Positions 5,567-13,160 of a DNA stretch of 14,116 bases are shown here, piece after piece (position 1 is the first letter of the stretch; each line of letters starts with the position of its first letter). Both the position numbers and the translations under genes were made by a program. Source of the stretch: Flavobacterium sp. (GTDB taxonomy: Bacteria > Bacteroidota > Bacteroidia > Flavobacteriales > Flavobacteriaceae); assembly GCF_003525665.1 (NCBI RefSeq), contig NZ_DQDX01000179.1:1-14116 (forward strand). Reading direction: 5' to 3'. The notes under the pieces were generated by a model. It was not told the DNA's origin. It did no database searches and saw only the letters and a program-made list of their open reading frames with translations.

Positions 5567-6049
5567 TTACAACGATGTTTTATCAAATGATAACGGTAAT
5601 AAATTGTTGATTGAATTTGATTTATAAACTTCACCAGATTCTCCCATAAAATAAATTTCTATTGGTGTTTCTTGTTTAAATTCATATTCTGCAATCGATT
5701 GTCTGCATGCGCCACATGGTGGAATAGGAGATAATGTTGGATTGGTGTCTGATGCTGCTGTAATGGCTAATTTTACAATTTTAGCATTTGGATAAATGGC
5801 TCCAGCTTGAAAAATAGCCACACGTTCTGCACATAAACCCGATGGATATGCTGCATTTTCTTGATTGGAACCTAAAACGATTTTACCATTATCTAATAAT
5901 ATGGCTGCGCCAACTCTAAATCTCGAATAAGGTGCATACGCATTTTTGCGAGTTTCAATGGCTTGATTCATTAATGATTGAATTTCTGATGGTAAATCGG
6001 GAATTCCATTAAATACTGAAATTGTAGTGTTGATTGTAATTTCTTTCAT
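5567..6049 (-). CDS. cdd: Cytidine deaminase
   Basis: The 160-aa zinc enzyme hydrolyses cytidine and deoxycytidine to uridine and deoxyuridine plus ammonia (pyrimidine salvage). The zinc and catalytic motifs are intact: C73-A-E75 (GLCAERVA, with E75 as proton shuttle) and P-C112-G-A-C115-R-Q. The substrate-binding elements YSRFRVGAA (41-49) and GSNQENAAYPSG (60-71) are also clear. It is the short homotetrameric type with a ~20-residue N-terminal extension. The enzyme is cytosolic. The porV terminator lies only 14 nt upstream of the ATG and no clear promoter is visible, so cdd may depend on read-through or on a promoter overlapping that terminator. A 162-bp gap separates it from pdhA. Confidence 0.95.
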   Translation of the reverse strand: MKEITINTTISVFNGIPDLPSEIQSLMNQAIETRKNAYAPYSRFRVGAAILLDNGKIVLGSNQENAAYPSGLCAERVAIFQAGAIYPNAKIVKLAITAASDTNPTLSPIPPCGACRQSIAEYEFKQETPIEIYFMGESGEVYKSNSINNLLPLSFDKTSL

Positions 6050-6062
6050 TTGATAATAGAGG

Positions 6063-6098
6063 AAAAAAAATCCAAACTTCGATTAAGAAATTTGGATT
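6063..6098 (-). terminator. Intrinsic terminator of porV
   Basis: On the minus strand AATCCAAA and TTTGGATT (plus 6069-6098) pair over 8 bp. The stem extends past one mismatch by three more pairs (plus 6078-6080 with 6087-6089). A T-run follows (plus 6063-6070). It lies 20 nt after the porV stop. Confidence 0.85.
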
Positions 6099-6118
6099 GT
6101 TATTTGATTAATTAATGT

Positions 6119-7288
6119 CTAGTATTCATCGTATTTGTCACCAAAATTGAATGTAAGTGAGAAACGTAATGTGTTTTCTAATGGGTTTTTCACTCTAGAT
6201 GCTGAGAATAGGTAAGACACGTCTATTTTTACTACGTTGTATTTGAATCCAGCTCCAAGTGAGAAAAATTTTCTTGCACCTTTTAATGGGCTTTCATTAA
6301 AGTATCCCATTCTAAATGCGAATGAATCTTGGTATAAATATTCGGCTCCAACAGAATAGGTAAATTCTTTTAATTCTTCTGAAAAACCATCTGGTGCATC
6401 ACCAAATGATTGAAACATTCCAGAAACCCAACTGATTTTTCTATAATCTTCGTTGTTTTCTGCTCGTTCTTCTGGTGTTACAGTTCCATCTCCATCTAGA
6501 TCTGGATCTTGTGGTGTTGGTACTAATAATTTTGCAAATTCAACACTTGCAGTTACTTTGTTATAATCGTCTAATATAAAATCAAAACCACCACCTAAAC
6601 GCATTGTTGCTGGCAAAAAGTTGGTACTAAATTCATCATTATCATAACTAATTTTTGGCCCCATGTTTTGGAAATTAAATCCTAAACGGTATCTACCATT
6701 AAATTCGTTAAAAGCAATTTCTTCTGATTGAAAAAATCCAGCTACATCAACAGCAAAAGTATTTGCAGGTTTTACATCACTATCTACTGAGACAATTTTT
6801 AAATTAGAACGAATAAATCTACCTGCAACAGCCATAGAAAATGTTTCGCTAAGCTTAAGAGAGTATGAGGCGTCGAATGCAAGTTCATTTGGAGTTACAA
6901 CAAGGGCTTGTTCATCTGGGCTATCAGTTTGACGTAATTCAATATCTCCAAGTCCAAAGTAACGCAAACTTCCTGCGAAAGCACTTCTTTCATTAATTCT
7001 ATTGTAATAGTTTATTTGTCCTAATGAAATATCATTTACAAGTTGTGTTAAATAAGGTGTGTAACTGATTGAGAATCCTTGTTTGTCTAATGCAAATGAA
7101 TATTTTGCTGGATTCCATTGTTGCGAAAAATTATCTGCAGATGTTGCTACACCTTGATCTGCAAGACCTGCAGCACGAGCATCAGCAGCAACTAAAAGAA
7201 ATGGAACTCCGGTTGTAATGACTCTATCTTGAGCGTAAATAAATTGTGATGTTACTACTAAAAGTAACAGTATTGAAATCTTTTTCAT
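6119..7288 (-). CDS. porV: Type IX secretion system outer membrane protein PorV
   Basis: The 389-aa outer-membrane beta-barrel of the FadL/PorV family accepts cargo from the type IX translocon and delivers it to the sortase PorU. A signal peptide runs over residues 1-19 (MKKISILLLLVVTSQFIYA, cleavage before Q20). Mature-protein signatures are GVPFLLVAADARAAGLADQG (27-46) and FSQQWNPAKYSF (54-65), both typical of PorV. The rest is alternating barrel strands ending in a C-terminal strand (LRFSLTFNFG). An acidic insert at 260-281 carries DLDGDGTVTPEE (263-274), a canonical EF-hand-like calcium loop. It lies 42 nt downstream of porU with its own probable promoter. Assignment rests on sequence and on the porU neighbour. 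Confidence 0.94.
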   Translation of the reverse strand: MKKISILLLLVVTSQFIYAQDRVITTGVPFLLVAADARAAGLADQGVATSADNFSQQWNPAKYSFALDKQGFSISYTPYLTQLVNDISLGQINYYNRINERSAFAGSLRYFGLGDIELRQTDSPDEQALVVTPNELAFDASYSLKLSETFSMAVAGRFIRSNLKIVSVDSDVKPANTFAVDVAGFFQSEEIAFNEFNGRYRLGFNFQNMGPKISYDNDEFSTNFLPATMRLGGGFDFILDDYNKVTASVEFAKLLVPTPQDPDLDGDGTVTPEERAENNEDYRKISWVSGMFQSFGDAPDGFSEELKEFTYSVGAEYLYQDSFAFRMGYFNESPLKGARKFFSLGAGFKYNVVKIDVSYLFSASRVKNPLENTLRFSLTFNFGDKYDEY

Positions 7289-7314
7289 ATTGTGGGTTCA
7301 AAAATATAATTAAA

Positions 7315-7344
7315 CAAATATAGTATTTTATTAAAGTATTACAA
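7315..7344 (-). promoter_or_regulatory. Probable porV promoter inside the end of porU
   Basis: On the minus strand a TTG (plus 7342-7344) is followed after 19 nt by TATATTTG (plus 7315-7322). This matches the Bacteroidota arrangement of a -33 TTG and a -7 TAnnTTTG. Transcription would begin near 7308, leaving a ~20-nt leader before the porV ATG at 7288. The -33 box lies within the last codons of porU. Confidence 0.55.
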
Positions 7345-10300
7345 GTTTTTCGATTTTTTCTGACTTTTTATTTGTTAGCGTTGATTTTACGGTTAGTTTA
7401 TAAATATATACGCCTTTACCAATTCGATCGCCAAAATCGTCTTTTCCATCCCAGGTAATTTCTCTTGAAAGGAATCCTTCGGTTACAACTGTTTGATTTA
7501 TTGTTTTAACAATTTTTCCTGTGATAGTAATTATTTGAACTTGAACTTCTAATGGTTCAAAAGGACGATTGTGTGTAAACCAAAACTGCGTGTAATTTAC
7601 AAATGGATTTGGATAATTCAGCACGTTTTTTAATGTAATCGATTCATCTCCAACCACAATAAAAGTGATGTCGGCAGTTACAAAATTATTATAAACGTCC
7701 CAAGCTTTTAGTGTAATGGTGTGTAATCCTAATTCTAAATTTCTGAATGGAAAGCGTATTTTTCCTTTGGTAAAATCGTCTAATTCGGTTTCATAATAAT
7801 CGTTTAATATGTACGGATTATTTTCGTCACCATCTAAAATGGCAACAATGTCGTGACCAATTCCGCTTGCCGTATTTATACCGTGTTCATCTTCTAGAAA
7901 TGCCAGGAAAAATGGAGATTGATTTGTTATTCCGCCTTCTACAAAGGTTTCATCATTCATGTATAATCTAACTCTTGGCGCAGTATTATCTGCTACGGCG
8001 CTGGTGTTTATTCCTCCAATTTTAATGTCAGTGTTATATCCAGTTTTGTCTAATAATATTGTGTTTCTTTTAGAATAAAAACTAATTCTTCCGTTTCCAA
8101 CAGGAATTTTAATGTCTTTAGGAACGACAAATCCGAATTCGAATTGGCCATTATTTACAGATGCATTTCCTCTAAAAATAGTTTCTCCTAAACTGGTAAA
8201 ACTAATTGGCGGACTGTAATTATCGTTATTATAGGTAACTTTTGTGTAATTTTTATCGAATATGTTAACGGCTAATTCACCATTGTAGGTTGGTAATGCA
8301 TTTCCAATTTCATCTTGCACTTCTCCCGAAAGTTTTACATAAGCCAATGCTTGAAAATCCACAATAGGTTGGTTTATTGGCACATCGTTTACTTTGGTTA
8401 AAACAACTCTAGGTTTAGGAATTGCTAGCATCAAAGCAGGATCGCCAAGTAAAAAAACTACTCTTGTTGAGAAATTATTAAAACTATCGTTTTTAGCCAA
8501 TCGCAATGCTTCTGCAATAGATACATATTCATTTGAATCATAAGAGAACAATCTGTCTGAAAGCACATCATTAAAATCTTCTGCCGTTGTTTGTCCAATT
8601 GATCTAACGGTTGTAATCATAGAAATCGCTCCTCCAGTTGGATTCCAATAGGTGAATTCTCCTGCGGTTTGTCGTAACGGATTATCAAAACGTGAAAATT
8701 CGCAAGTGATTGTTATAAATAAAGGATAGCGGTACCTGTTGTTAAAATTAGAACCGTCAAATTTATCCCAAATTCGTTCACCTGTTAAACCGTCTTCACC
8801 ACCATGTCCTAAATAATTGAAGACTAATGCTCCTTTTTCGAAAGCATTTCTAATATCTTCTTTCGCTTCTGGATATCGGTTTCCTCCTGCAGATGTTTCT
8901 TGTGTGTAAGAATCAAGAAGTATTTTTTTGAAGTTTATAAATGGTTTTTCTGCGTGAATTTCGTCTGTTAAAGAGTTTTGTCGTACTTGTAAAGTGGCAT
9001 CTGGAATTTTATCAGAATCATCCGAAATAGAAACATAGTTATTTCTCCAACTTCCGTAGGATTTTAAATCATGATATTCAATTACTTTGTTGACCATTTC
9101 ATCGGCTTGAGTTGCAGATGAAACTAGCATTCTTCCTACGGCAATATCAATACCACCATTGGTTACTTCAACATCACCTTCATTACTATCCATTAATGCA
9201 AAGAAATCATCCGAACAAAAGGAACTTTCTCCAGAAAAGTAGCTGTTTGTTGCATGATAAATTGGAACAATATTGGTGTTTCCAGGAATTCTATTTTTAA
9301 AGTCATAAGAGGCATCTCCAAATAAATTTAAATATTTTATTCTATTACTTGGGCTAGATGCATTGTCGTAAACATATTTTACTAAATTTCTAATTGCTGC
9401 AATGTCTTGCTTTCCTGATGAAAATTCTTGGTATATATTTTCAAGATTCACCACTTTTACATTCAGTTGCGAATAATTTCTGTGGAAAGTAGCTAACTTT
9501 TCTGCCTGAGAATTAAATGCACTCGGTGTAATTATTAAATAATCAATATCTTTAAAATTTCCTGCAGCATCTTTAAAAATAGTTCCTTTGATGTTTTGAT
9601 TGGCTACCGCCGATTTTGCTTCTTTTAGAGGAGTATAATAATCGTTTGGGTCAATGGCTATATATTTTCTAATTTCGCCTAATTCACTTTTGAAAGAAAA
9701 TGTTGCAGCTCCAGAATTTGAAATTTTTGATGTATTAAAAATATCTGTAATATCCCAAACCTGGTTAATATTTGAAGCATTACTTAGTACATATTCACCA
9801 ATTCCCGCGGTAGAATTTGCAGCATTATATTGAAATCTAAATTGTTTGTTATAACCTACTAAGTTTCGTTTAGCTCTTATAATAATGTAATCTAAAAATC
9901 CTTTTGATGCAGGAACTCCGCCATTATCATAGGTTAGATTTATTTTAAATTCTTCGTTCGAAGGAATGTTCGTTATTAAAGTGTTGTGACTAGCTTCTAA
10001 TCCGGAGTTGAGTGGTACTGGATTTAAGGTCAATGTTCCTATGTCTTGTGTGTTTGCTTTTATATTAAAATTTGTTGCGACAAACGAATTTCCACCAACG
10101 TGAATTTCAATTGTTGCAGGAATAGTTGTTACGATATTTTCAAATTTTAATTCGAATTCTTGTTCGTTATCTGAACTAAACGATTCGCCAAACCATACAC
10201 GACCTAATCGTCCGATATTGTTTAAATCCTTCTCATGGAATTTCTCGTCGTCAAATGTGTTTATGGTAACCGATGCGCTTCCAGAAGGTTGTGGTAAATC

Positions 10301-11155
10301 TAGAATTCTTTTACCATCTTCACCATCAACAGTAATATAATAGTATGATTTTTCGCTGTATAAATTTAAATTGGTTTTGTTTTCTTGACTCCAATTGTCT
10401 ACACCTTCGCCATAAAATAAAATATAATCAGATGCGTCAAATTTTAAATCGTCTTCACCAATTACTTGAACTGCATTTTCAGTTAAATCAAATGGATAAG
10501 AAGCAGTATTGCTCAAGGGAGCCATTCGTCCGCCATTTCCATATACTTTAATTTTTTTCGGATTTAAAGTGGAAGTTTTAATGCCAAGACTTTCTAAAAA
10601 CGATTTAGATATTTTATAAACTCCAGATTTTTCAATGTAAAAACGATACCATTTGCCTGAGCTTAAAACCGAATTTGTAGTTTGAGGTAGATTGTTTTCA
10701 GAACTTACTCTAGATGAAGAGGCAGAATAAGAGTAAGTAAAAGAAATAATTTTTTTATAAGAACTGCCATCCTTAACAATAGGTGAAATCGTTAAAATTG
10801 ATGAATAAACGTCTCGAGCAATATTATTTTTAATAGAAGATTTTAGAGAAGTCGGAATTGCTTCTTTGGAAAGATCGCCCAACTTAGATTCTTCGATGTT
10901 TTCATAAATAACATTGGTGATTTGTAAAGATTTCTCATCAATTAAGGACGAATTCTTTTTTCTCGTTGAATAAAGTATTTCCTTTTTCGCGCTGTTATAA
11001 ACGAGGTTAGAACCATTAAACTGCGGAATGTTTACGCTATAATCACCAATTGGATAATTTTGTTTTTCATTCCATTCTATAACAATATTCTCTCTTACTT
11101 GCGCGTGGCAAAAGAGAGTAAAGGTAAGCAGGATAAGGGTAGCAATTTTTTTCAT
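7331..11155 (-). CDS. porU: Type IX secretion system sortase PorU
   Basis: PorU is the cell-surface sortase of type IX secretion. It removes the C-terminal domain of secreted cargo and joins the new end to lipopolysaccharide. I place the start at ATG 11155 (1274 aa). This gives a clean signal peptide MKKIATLILLTFTLFCHAQ; a longer reading from TTG 11173 adds six residues in front and looks spurious. Numbering from the ATG: an N-terminal beta-rich region (1-530), then a gingipain-like C25 protease domain (about 536-912) with catalytic H784 (NYLGHGGEDG) and C818 (ITCEFSRFD). Ig-like regions follow, and last a C-terminal domain opening with LNYPNPF (about 1179-1185) and ending in the KGVYIYKL and KLVIL strands, a type A type IX signal. 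It diverges from gldJ and porV follows. The full catalytic pair and length argue for function. Confidence 0.95.
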   Translation of the reverse strand: MKKIATLILLTFTLFCHAQVRENIVIEWNEKQNYPIGDYSVNIPQFNGSNLVYNSAKKEILYSTRKKNSSLIDEKSLQITNVIYENIEESKLGDLSKEAIPTSLKSSIKNNIARDVYSSILTISPIVKDGSSYKKIISFTYSYSASSSRVSSENNLPQTTNSVLSSGKWYRFYIEKSGVYKISKSFLESLGIKTSTLNPKKIKVYGNGGRMAPLSNTASYPFDLTENAVQVIGEDDLKFDASDYILFYGEGVDNWSQENKTNLNLYSEKSYYYITVDGEDGKRILDLPQPSGSASVTINTFDDEKFHEKDLNNIGRLGRVWFGESFSSDNEQEFELKFENIVTTIPATIEIHVGGNSFVATNFNIKANTQDIGTLTLNPVPLNSGLEASHNTLITNIPSNEEFKINLTYDNGGVPASKGFLDYIIIRAKRNLVGYNKQFRFQYNAANSTAGIGEYVLSNASNINQVWDITDIFNTSKISNSGAATFSFKSELGEIRKYIAIDPNDYYTPLKEAKSAVANQNIKGTIFKDAAGNFKDIDYLIITPSAFNSQAEKLATFHRNYSQLNVKVVNLENIYQEFSSGKQDIAAIRNLVKYVYDNASSPSNRIKYLNLFGDASYDFKNRIPGNTNIVPIYHATNSYFSGESSFCSDDFFALMDSNEGDVEVTNGGIDIAVGRMLVSSATQADEMVNKVIEYHDLKSYGSWRNNYVSISDDSDKIPDATLQVRQNSLTDEIHAEKPFINFKKILLDSYTQETSAGGNRYPEAKEDIRNAFEKGALVFNYLGHGGEDGLTGERIWDKFDGSNFNNRYRYPLFITITCEFSRFDNPLRQTAGEFTYWNPTGGAISMITTVRSIGQTTAEDFNDVLSDRLFSYDSNEYVSIAEALRLAKNDSFNNFSTRVVFLLGDPALMLAIPKPRVVLTKVNDVPINQPIVDFQALAYVKLSGEVQDEIGNALPTYNGELAVNIFDKNYTKVTYNNDNYSPPISFTSLGETIFRGNASVNNGQFEFGFVVPKDIKIPVGNGRISFYSKRNTILLDKTGYNTDIKIGGINTSAVADNTAPRVRLYMNDETFVEGGITNQSPFFLAFLEDEHGINTASGIGHDIVAILDGDENNPYILNDYYETELDDFTKGKIRFPFRNLELGLHTITLKAWDVYNNFVTADITFIVVGDESITLKNVLNYPNPFVNYTQFWFTHNRPFEPLEVQVQIITITGKIVKTINQTVVTEGFLSREITWDGKDDFGDRIGKGVYIYKLTVKSTLTNKKSEKIEKLVIL

Positions 11156-11306
11156 CAATAATATGTAACGCAATAAAAATATAATTATTACAACAGAGCG
11201 TAAAATTAAATAATATTAATCATCTTTACAATAAATAAAAAAAGGAAACGTTATAATTGTGACTAAAACCAACTAAATTAAAATTTATTAATAATTGAAA
11301 AAGATG

Positions 11307-11336
11307 TTGCAAATTAATAGTTATTTACTATATTGC
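11307..11336 (+). promoter_or_regulatory. Probable gldJ promoter
   Basis: A TTG (11307-11309) is followed after 19 nt by TATATTGC (11329-11336), close to the Bacteroidota -7 consensus TAnnTTTG with one mismatch. Transcription would start near 11343, about 23 nt before the gldJ ATG at 11366. The 210-bp gap between porU and gldJ also has to hold the porU promoter, for which I found no exact consensus match. Confidence 0.5.
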
Positions 11337-11365
11337 GCCTCGAAAATTTATTACCTACTAAGAGT

Positions 11366-13096
11366 ATGAAAGTAAACAAGTTTATGGCAATCAGGTTATT
11401 ACTAGCTTTAGTGATAATGGTCGGTTTCTCAAGTTGTAGCAAAAAATCTAGTTCTAAAGGCGGATCTAGAGCGACAGGTTGGAAAATCAATGACAAAAAA
11501 GGTGGATTTCAGTATGCTTCAAAATTTAAAAAGCAAGCAACTGGTCCAGGTCTAGTATTAGTTGAAGGAGGAACATTTACTATGGGTAAAGTTCAAGATG
11601 ATCCTATGCACGATTGGAATAATACTCCAAATCAGCAACACGTTCAATCTTTTTATTTAGACGAAACCGAAGTAACTAATGTAATGTACATGGAGTACTT
11701 AGATTGGTTGAAAAGAGTTTTCCCTCCAGAAGAAGAAAATTATAGAAATATTTACGAAGGAGCTTCTCCAGATACATTAGTATGGAGAAATCGTTTAGGA
11801 TATAACGAAACAATGACTAACAACTATTTAAGACATCCGGCATATGCTGAATATCCTGTAGTTGGAGTTAATTGGATTCAAGCAACAGAATTCTCTAAAT
11901 GGAGAACAAATAGAGTAAATGAATCAATTTTAGAGCAACAAAGATTCTTGAAAAAAGATTCAAAAGTTGTTGATGTAAAAGCTGATGCTACTTTTGATAC
12001 TGAAACGTATCTTGCAGCTCCAACAAAAACTTTTGGTGGAAATCAAGAGGTTGTTTTACAAAAAGGTCAAAGAGGTGCTGCTAGAAATAATGGTGCTGCT
12101 GGTGCTGGTGGAGGAACTGCCAATGCAAATGGAAATAGCGGTGCTAAAAACGTTTACGCTCAAAGAACATCTGGTTTAATTTTACCAGAATACAGACTTC
12201 CAACAGAAGCTGAGTGGGAATATGCTGCTGCTGCTGATGTAGGTCAAAGAGAATACAATATTTACAAAGGACAAAAGAAATATCCTTGGTCTGGTAGTTA
12301 TACTCGTTCAGGAAAAAGACAAGTTAAAGGTGACCAATTGGCAAACTTTAAACAAGGTAAAGGTGATTACGGCGGAATTGCAGGTTGGTCTGATGATGGT
12401 GCTGATATTACTAATAAAGTAAAATCTTATCCTCCAAATGATTTTGGATTATATGACATGGCCGGAAACGTTGCAGAATGGGTTGCTGACGTTTACAGAC
12501 CTATCGTTGATGATGAAGCTAATGATTTCAACTATTTTAGAGGTAATGTTTACATGAAAAATAAAATAGGTGAAGATGGAAAAGTTGAATTAGTAACTGC
12601 AGAAACTCAGGTTTTTGATACATTGCCAAATGGTAAAGTTGTTGCAAGAAACTTCCCAGGTCAAATTTCTCAAGTTCCGGTTGATGATAACGAAACTTAT
12701 TTAAGACAAAACTTCTCTACTTCTGATAACAGAAATTATAGAGATGGAGATAAACAATCTACAAGATATTTCGACTTTGGTTCTTCTGAAGAAGGAGAAG
12801 CTAAATTGCCAAGCGAAAAAAGAATGTATGATTCACCAGAACACAATGTATCAACTGATAGTATTGGTAATATGGTTCGTAAATTTGACAAATCTAGCAA
12901 AAGAACAACATTAGTTAATGATGATGTTAGAGTTTACAAAGGTGGATCATGGAGAGATAGAGCATATTGGTTAGATCCAGCTCAAAGAAGATATTTCCCA
13001 CAAGATATGGCAACAGACTACATTGGATTTAGATGTGCTATGTCTAGAGTTGGTCCAAAATCAGACAAAAAGAAATCTGCTAGAAATAAAAGATAA
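11366..13096 (+). CDS. gldJ: Gliding motility lipoprotein GldJ
   Basis: GldJ is an outer-membrane lipoprotein of the Flavobacterium gliding machinery, also needed to stabilise GldK and hence type IX secretion in studied species. I choose ATG 11366 (576 aa). An upstream TTG at 11333 overlaps the promoter box. From that ATG a lipoprotein signal peptide runs to GFSSC, with C24 as the lipidated residue. The body is a formylglycine-generating-enzyme/sulfatase-modifying-factor-like fold: GPGLVLVEGGTFTMG (60-74), LDETEVTNVMYMEYLDW (98-114), EYRLPTEAEWEYAAA (275-289), NDFGLYDMAGNVAEWV near 360-375, and terminal GGSWRDRAYWLDPAQRRY with IGFRC. In this family the fold is thought to be structural. A Gly/Ala/Asn-rich insert (236-260) and a basic C-terminal tail (KSDKKKSARNKR) stand out. 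A strong terminator follows. Confidence 0.96.
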   Translation: MKVNKFMAIRLLLALVIMVGFSSCSKKSSSKGGSRATGWKINDKKGGFQYASKFKKQATGPGLVLVEGGTFTMGKVQDDPMHDWNNTPNQQHVQSFYLDETEVTNVMYMEYLDWLKRVFPPEEENYRNIYEGASPDTLVWRNRLGYNETMTNNYLRHPAYAEYPVVGVNWIQATEFSKWRTNRVNESILEQQRFLKKDSKVVDVKADATFDTETYLAAPTKTFGGNQEVVLQKGQRGAARNNGAAGAGGGTANANGNSGAKNVYAQRTSGLILPEYRLPTEAEWEYAAAADVGQREYNIYKGQKKYPWSGSYTRSGKRQVKGDQLANFKQGKGDYGGIAGWSDDGADITNKVKSYPPNDFGLYDMAGNVAEWVADVYRPIVDDEANDFNYFRGNVYMKNKIGEDGKVELVTAETQVFDTLPNGKVVARNFPGQISQVPVDDNETYLRQNFSTSDNRNYRDGDKQSTRYFDFGSSEEGEAKLPSEKRMYDSPEHNVSTDSIGNMVRKFDKSSKRTTLVNDDVRVYKGGSWRDRAYWLDPAQRRYFPQDMATDYIGFRCAMSRVGPKSDKKKSARNKR

Positions 13097-13101
13097 TTTT
13101 A

Positions 13102-13109
13102 TATTTTTG
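13102..13109 (+). promoter_or_regulatory. Possible -7 box for murF (TATTTTTG)
   Basis: TATTTTTG is an exact TAnnTTTG match just after the gldJ stop. It would start transcription near 13116, inside the gldJ terminator stem, leaving a ~45-nt leader for murF. No -33 TTG lies at the right distance and the region is T-rich, so chance is likely. Confidence 0.22.
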
Positions 13110-13112
13110 TAT

Positions 13113-13142
13113 AATAAAAGCCCTTTAATTAGGGCTTTTATT
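13113..13142 (+). terminator. Intrinsic terminator of gldJ
   Basis: AATAAAAGCCCT (13113-13124) and AGGGCTTTTATT (13131-13142) form a perfect 12-bp stem around TTAATT, followed by GTTTT. It lies 16 nt after the gldJ stop and 18 nt before the murF start, so murF is probably transcribed from its own promoter or by partial read-through. Confidence 0.9.
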
Positions 13143-13160
13143 GTTTTAATACTTTGCTAA

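Noticed and set aside
5567..5585. Possible cdd terminator (ATCGTT/AACGAT) overlapping the stop codon
   Set aside because: The stem has only 6 bp with a 9-nt loop and no T-run follows on the minus strand.
11174..11332. porU promoter in the porU-gldJ gap
   Set aside because: No exact TAnnTTTG on the minus strand; the nearest candidate, TTAATTTG (plus 11310-11317), breaks the TA position, so no call was made.
11985..12179. 64-codon frame inside gldJ
   Set aside because: It is a +1 frame across the low-complexity insert of gldJ and has a repetitive Leu/Lys/Glu composition.
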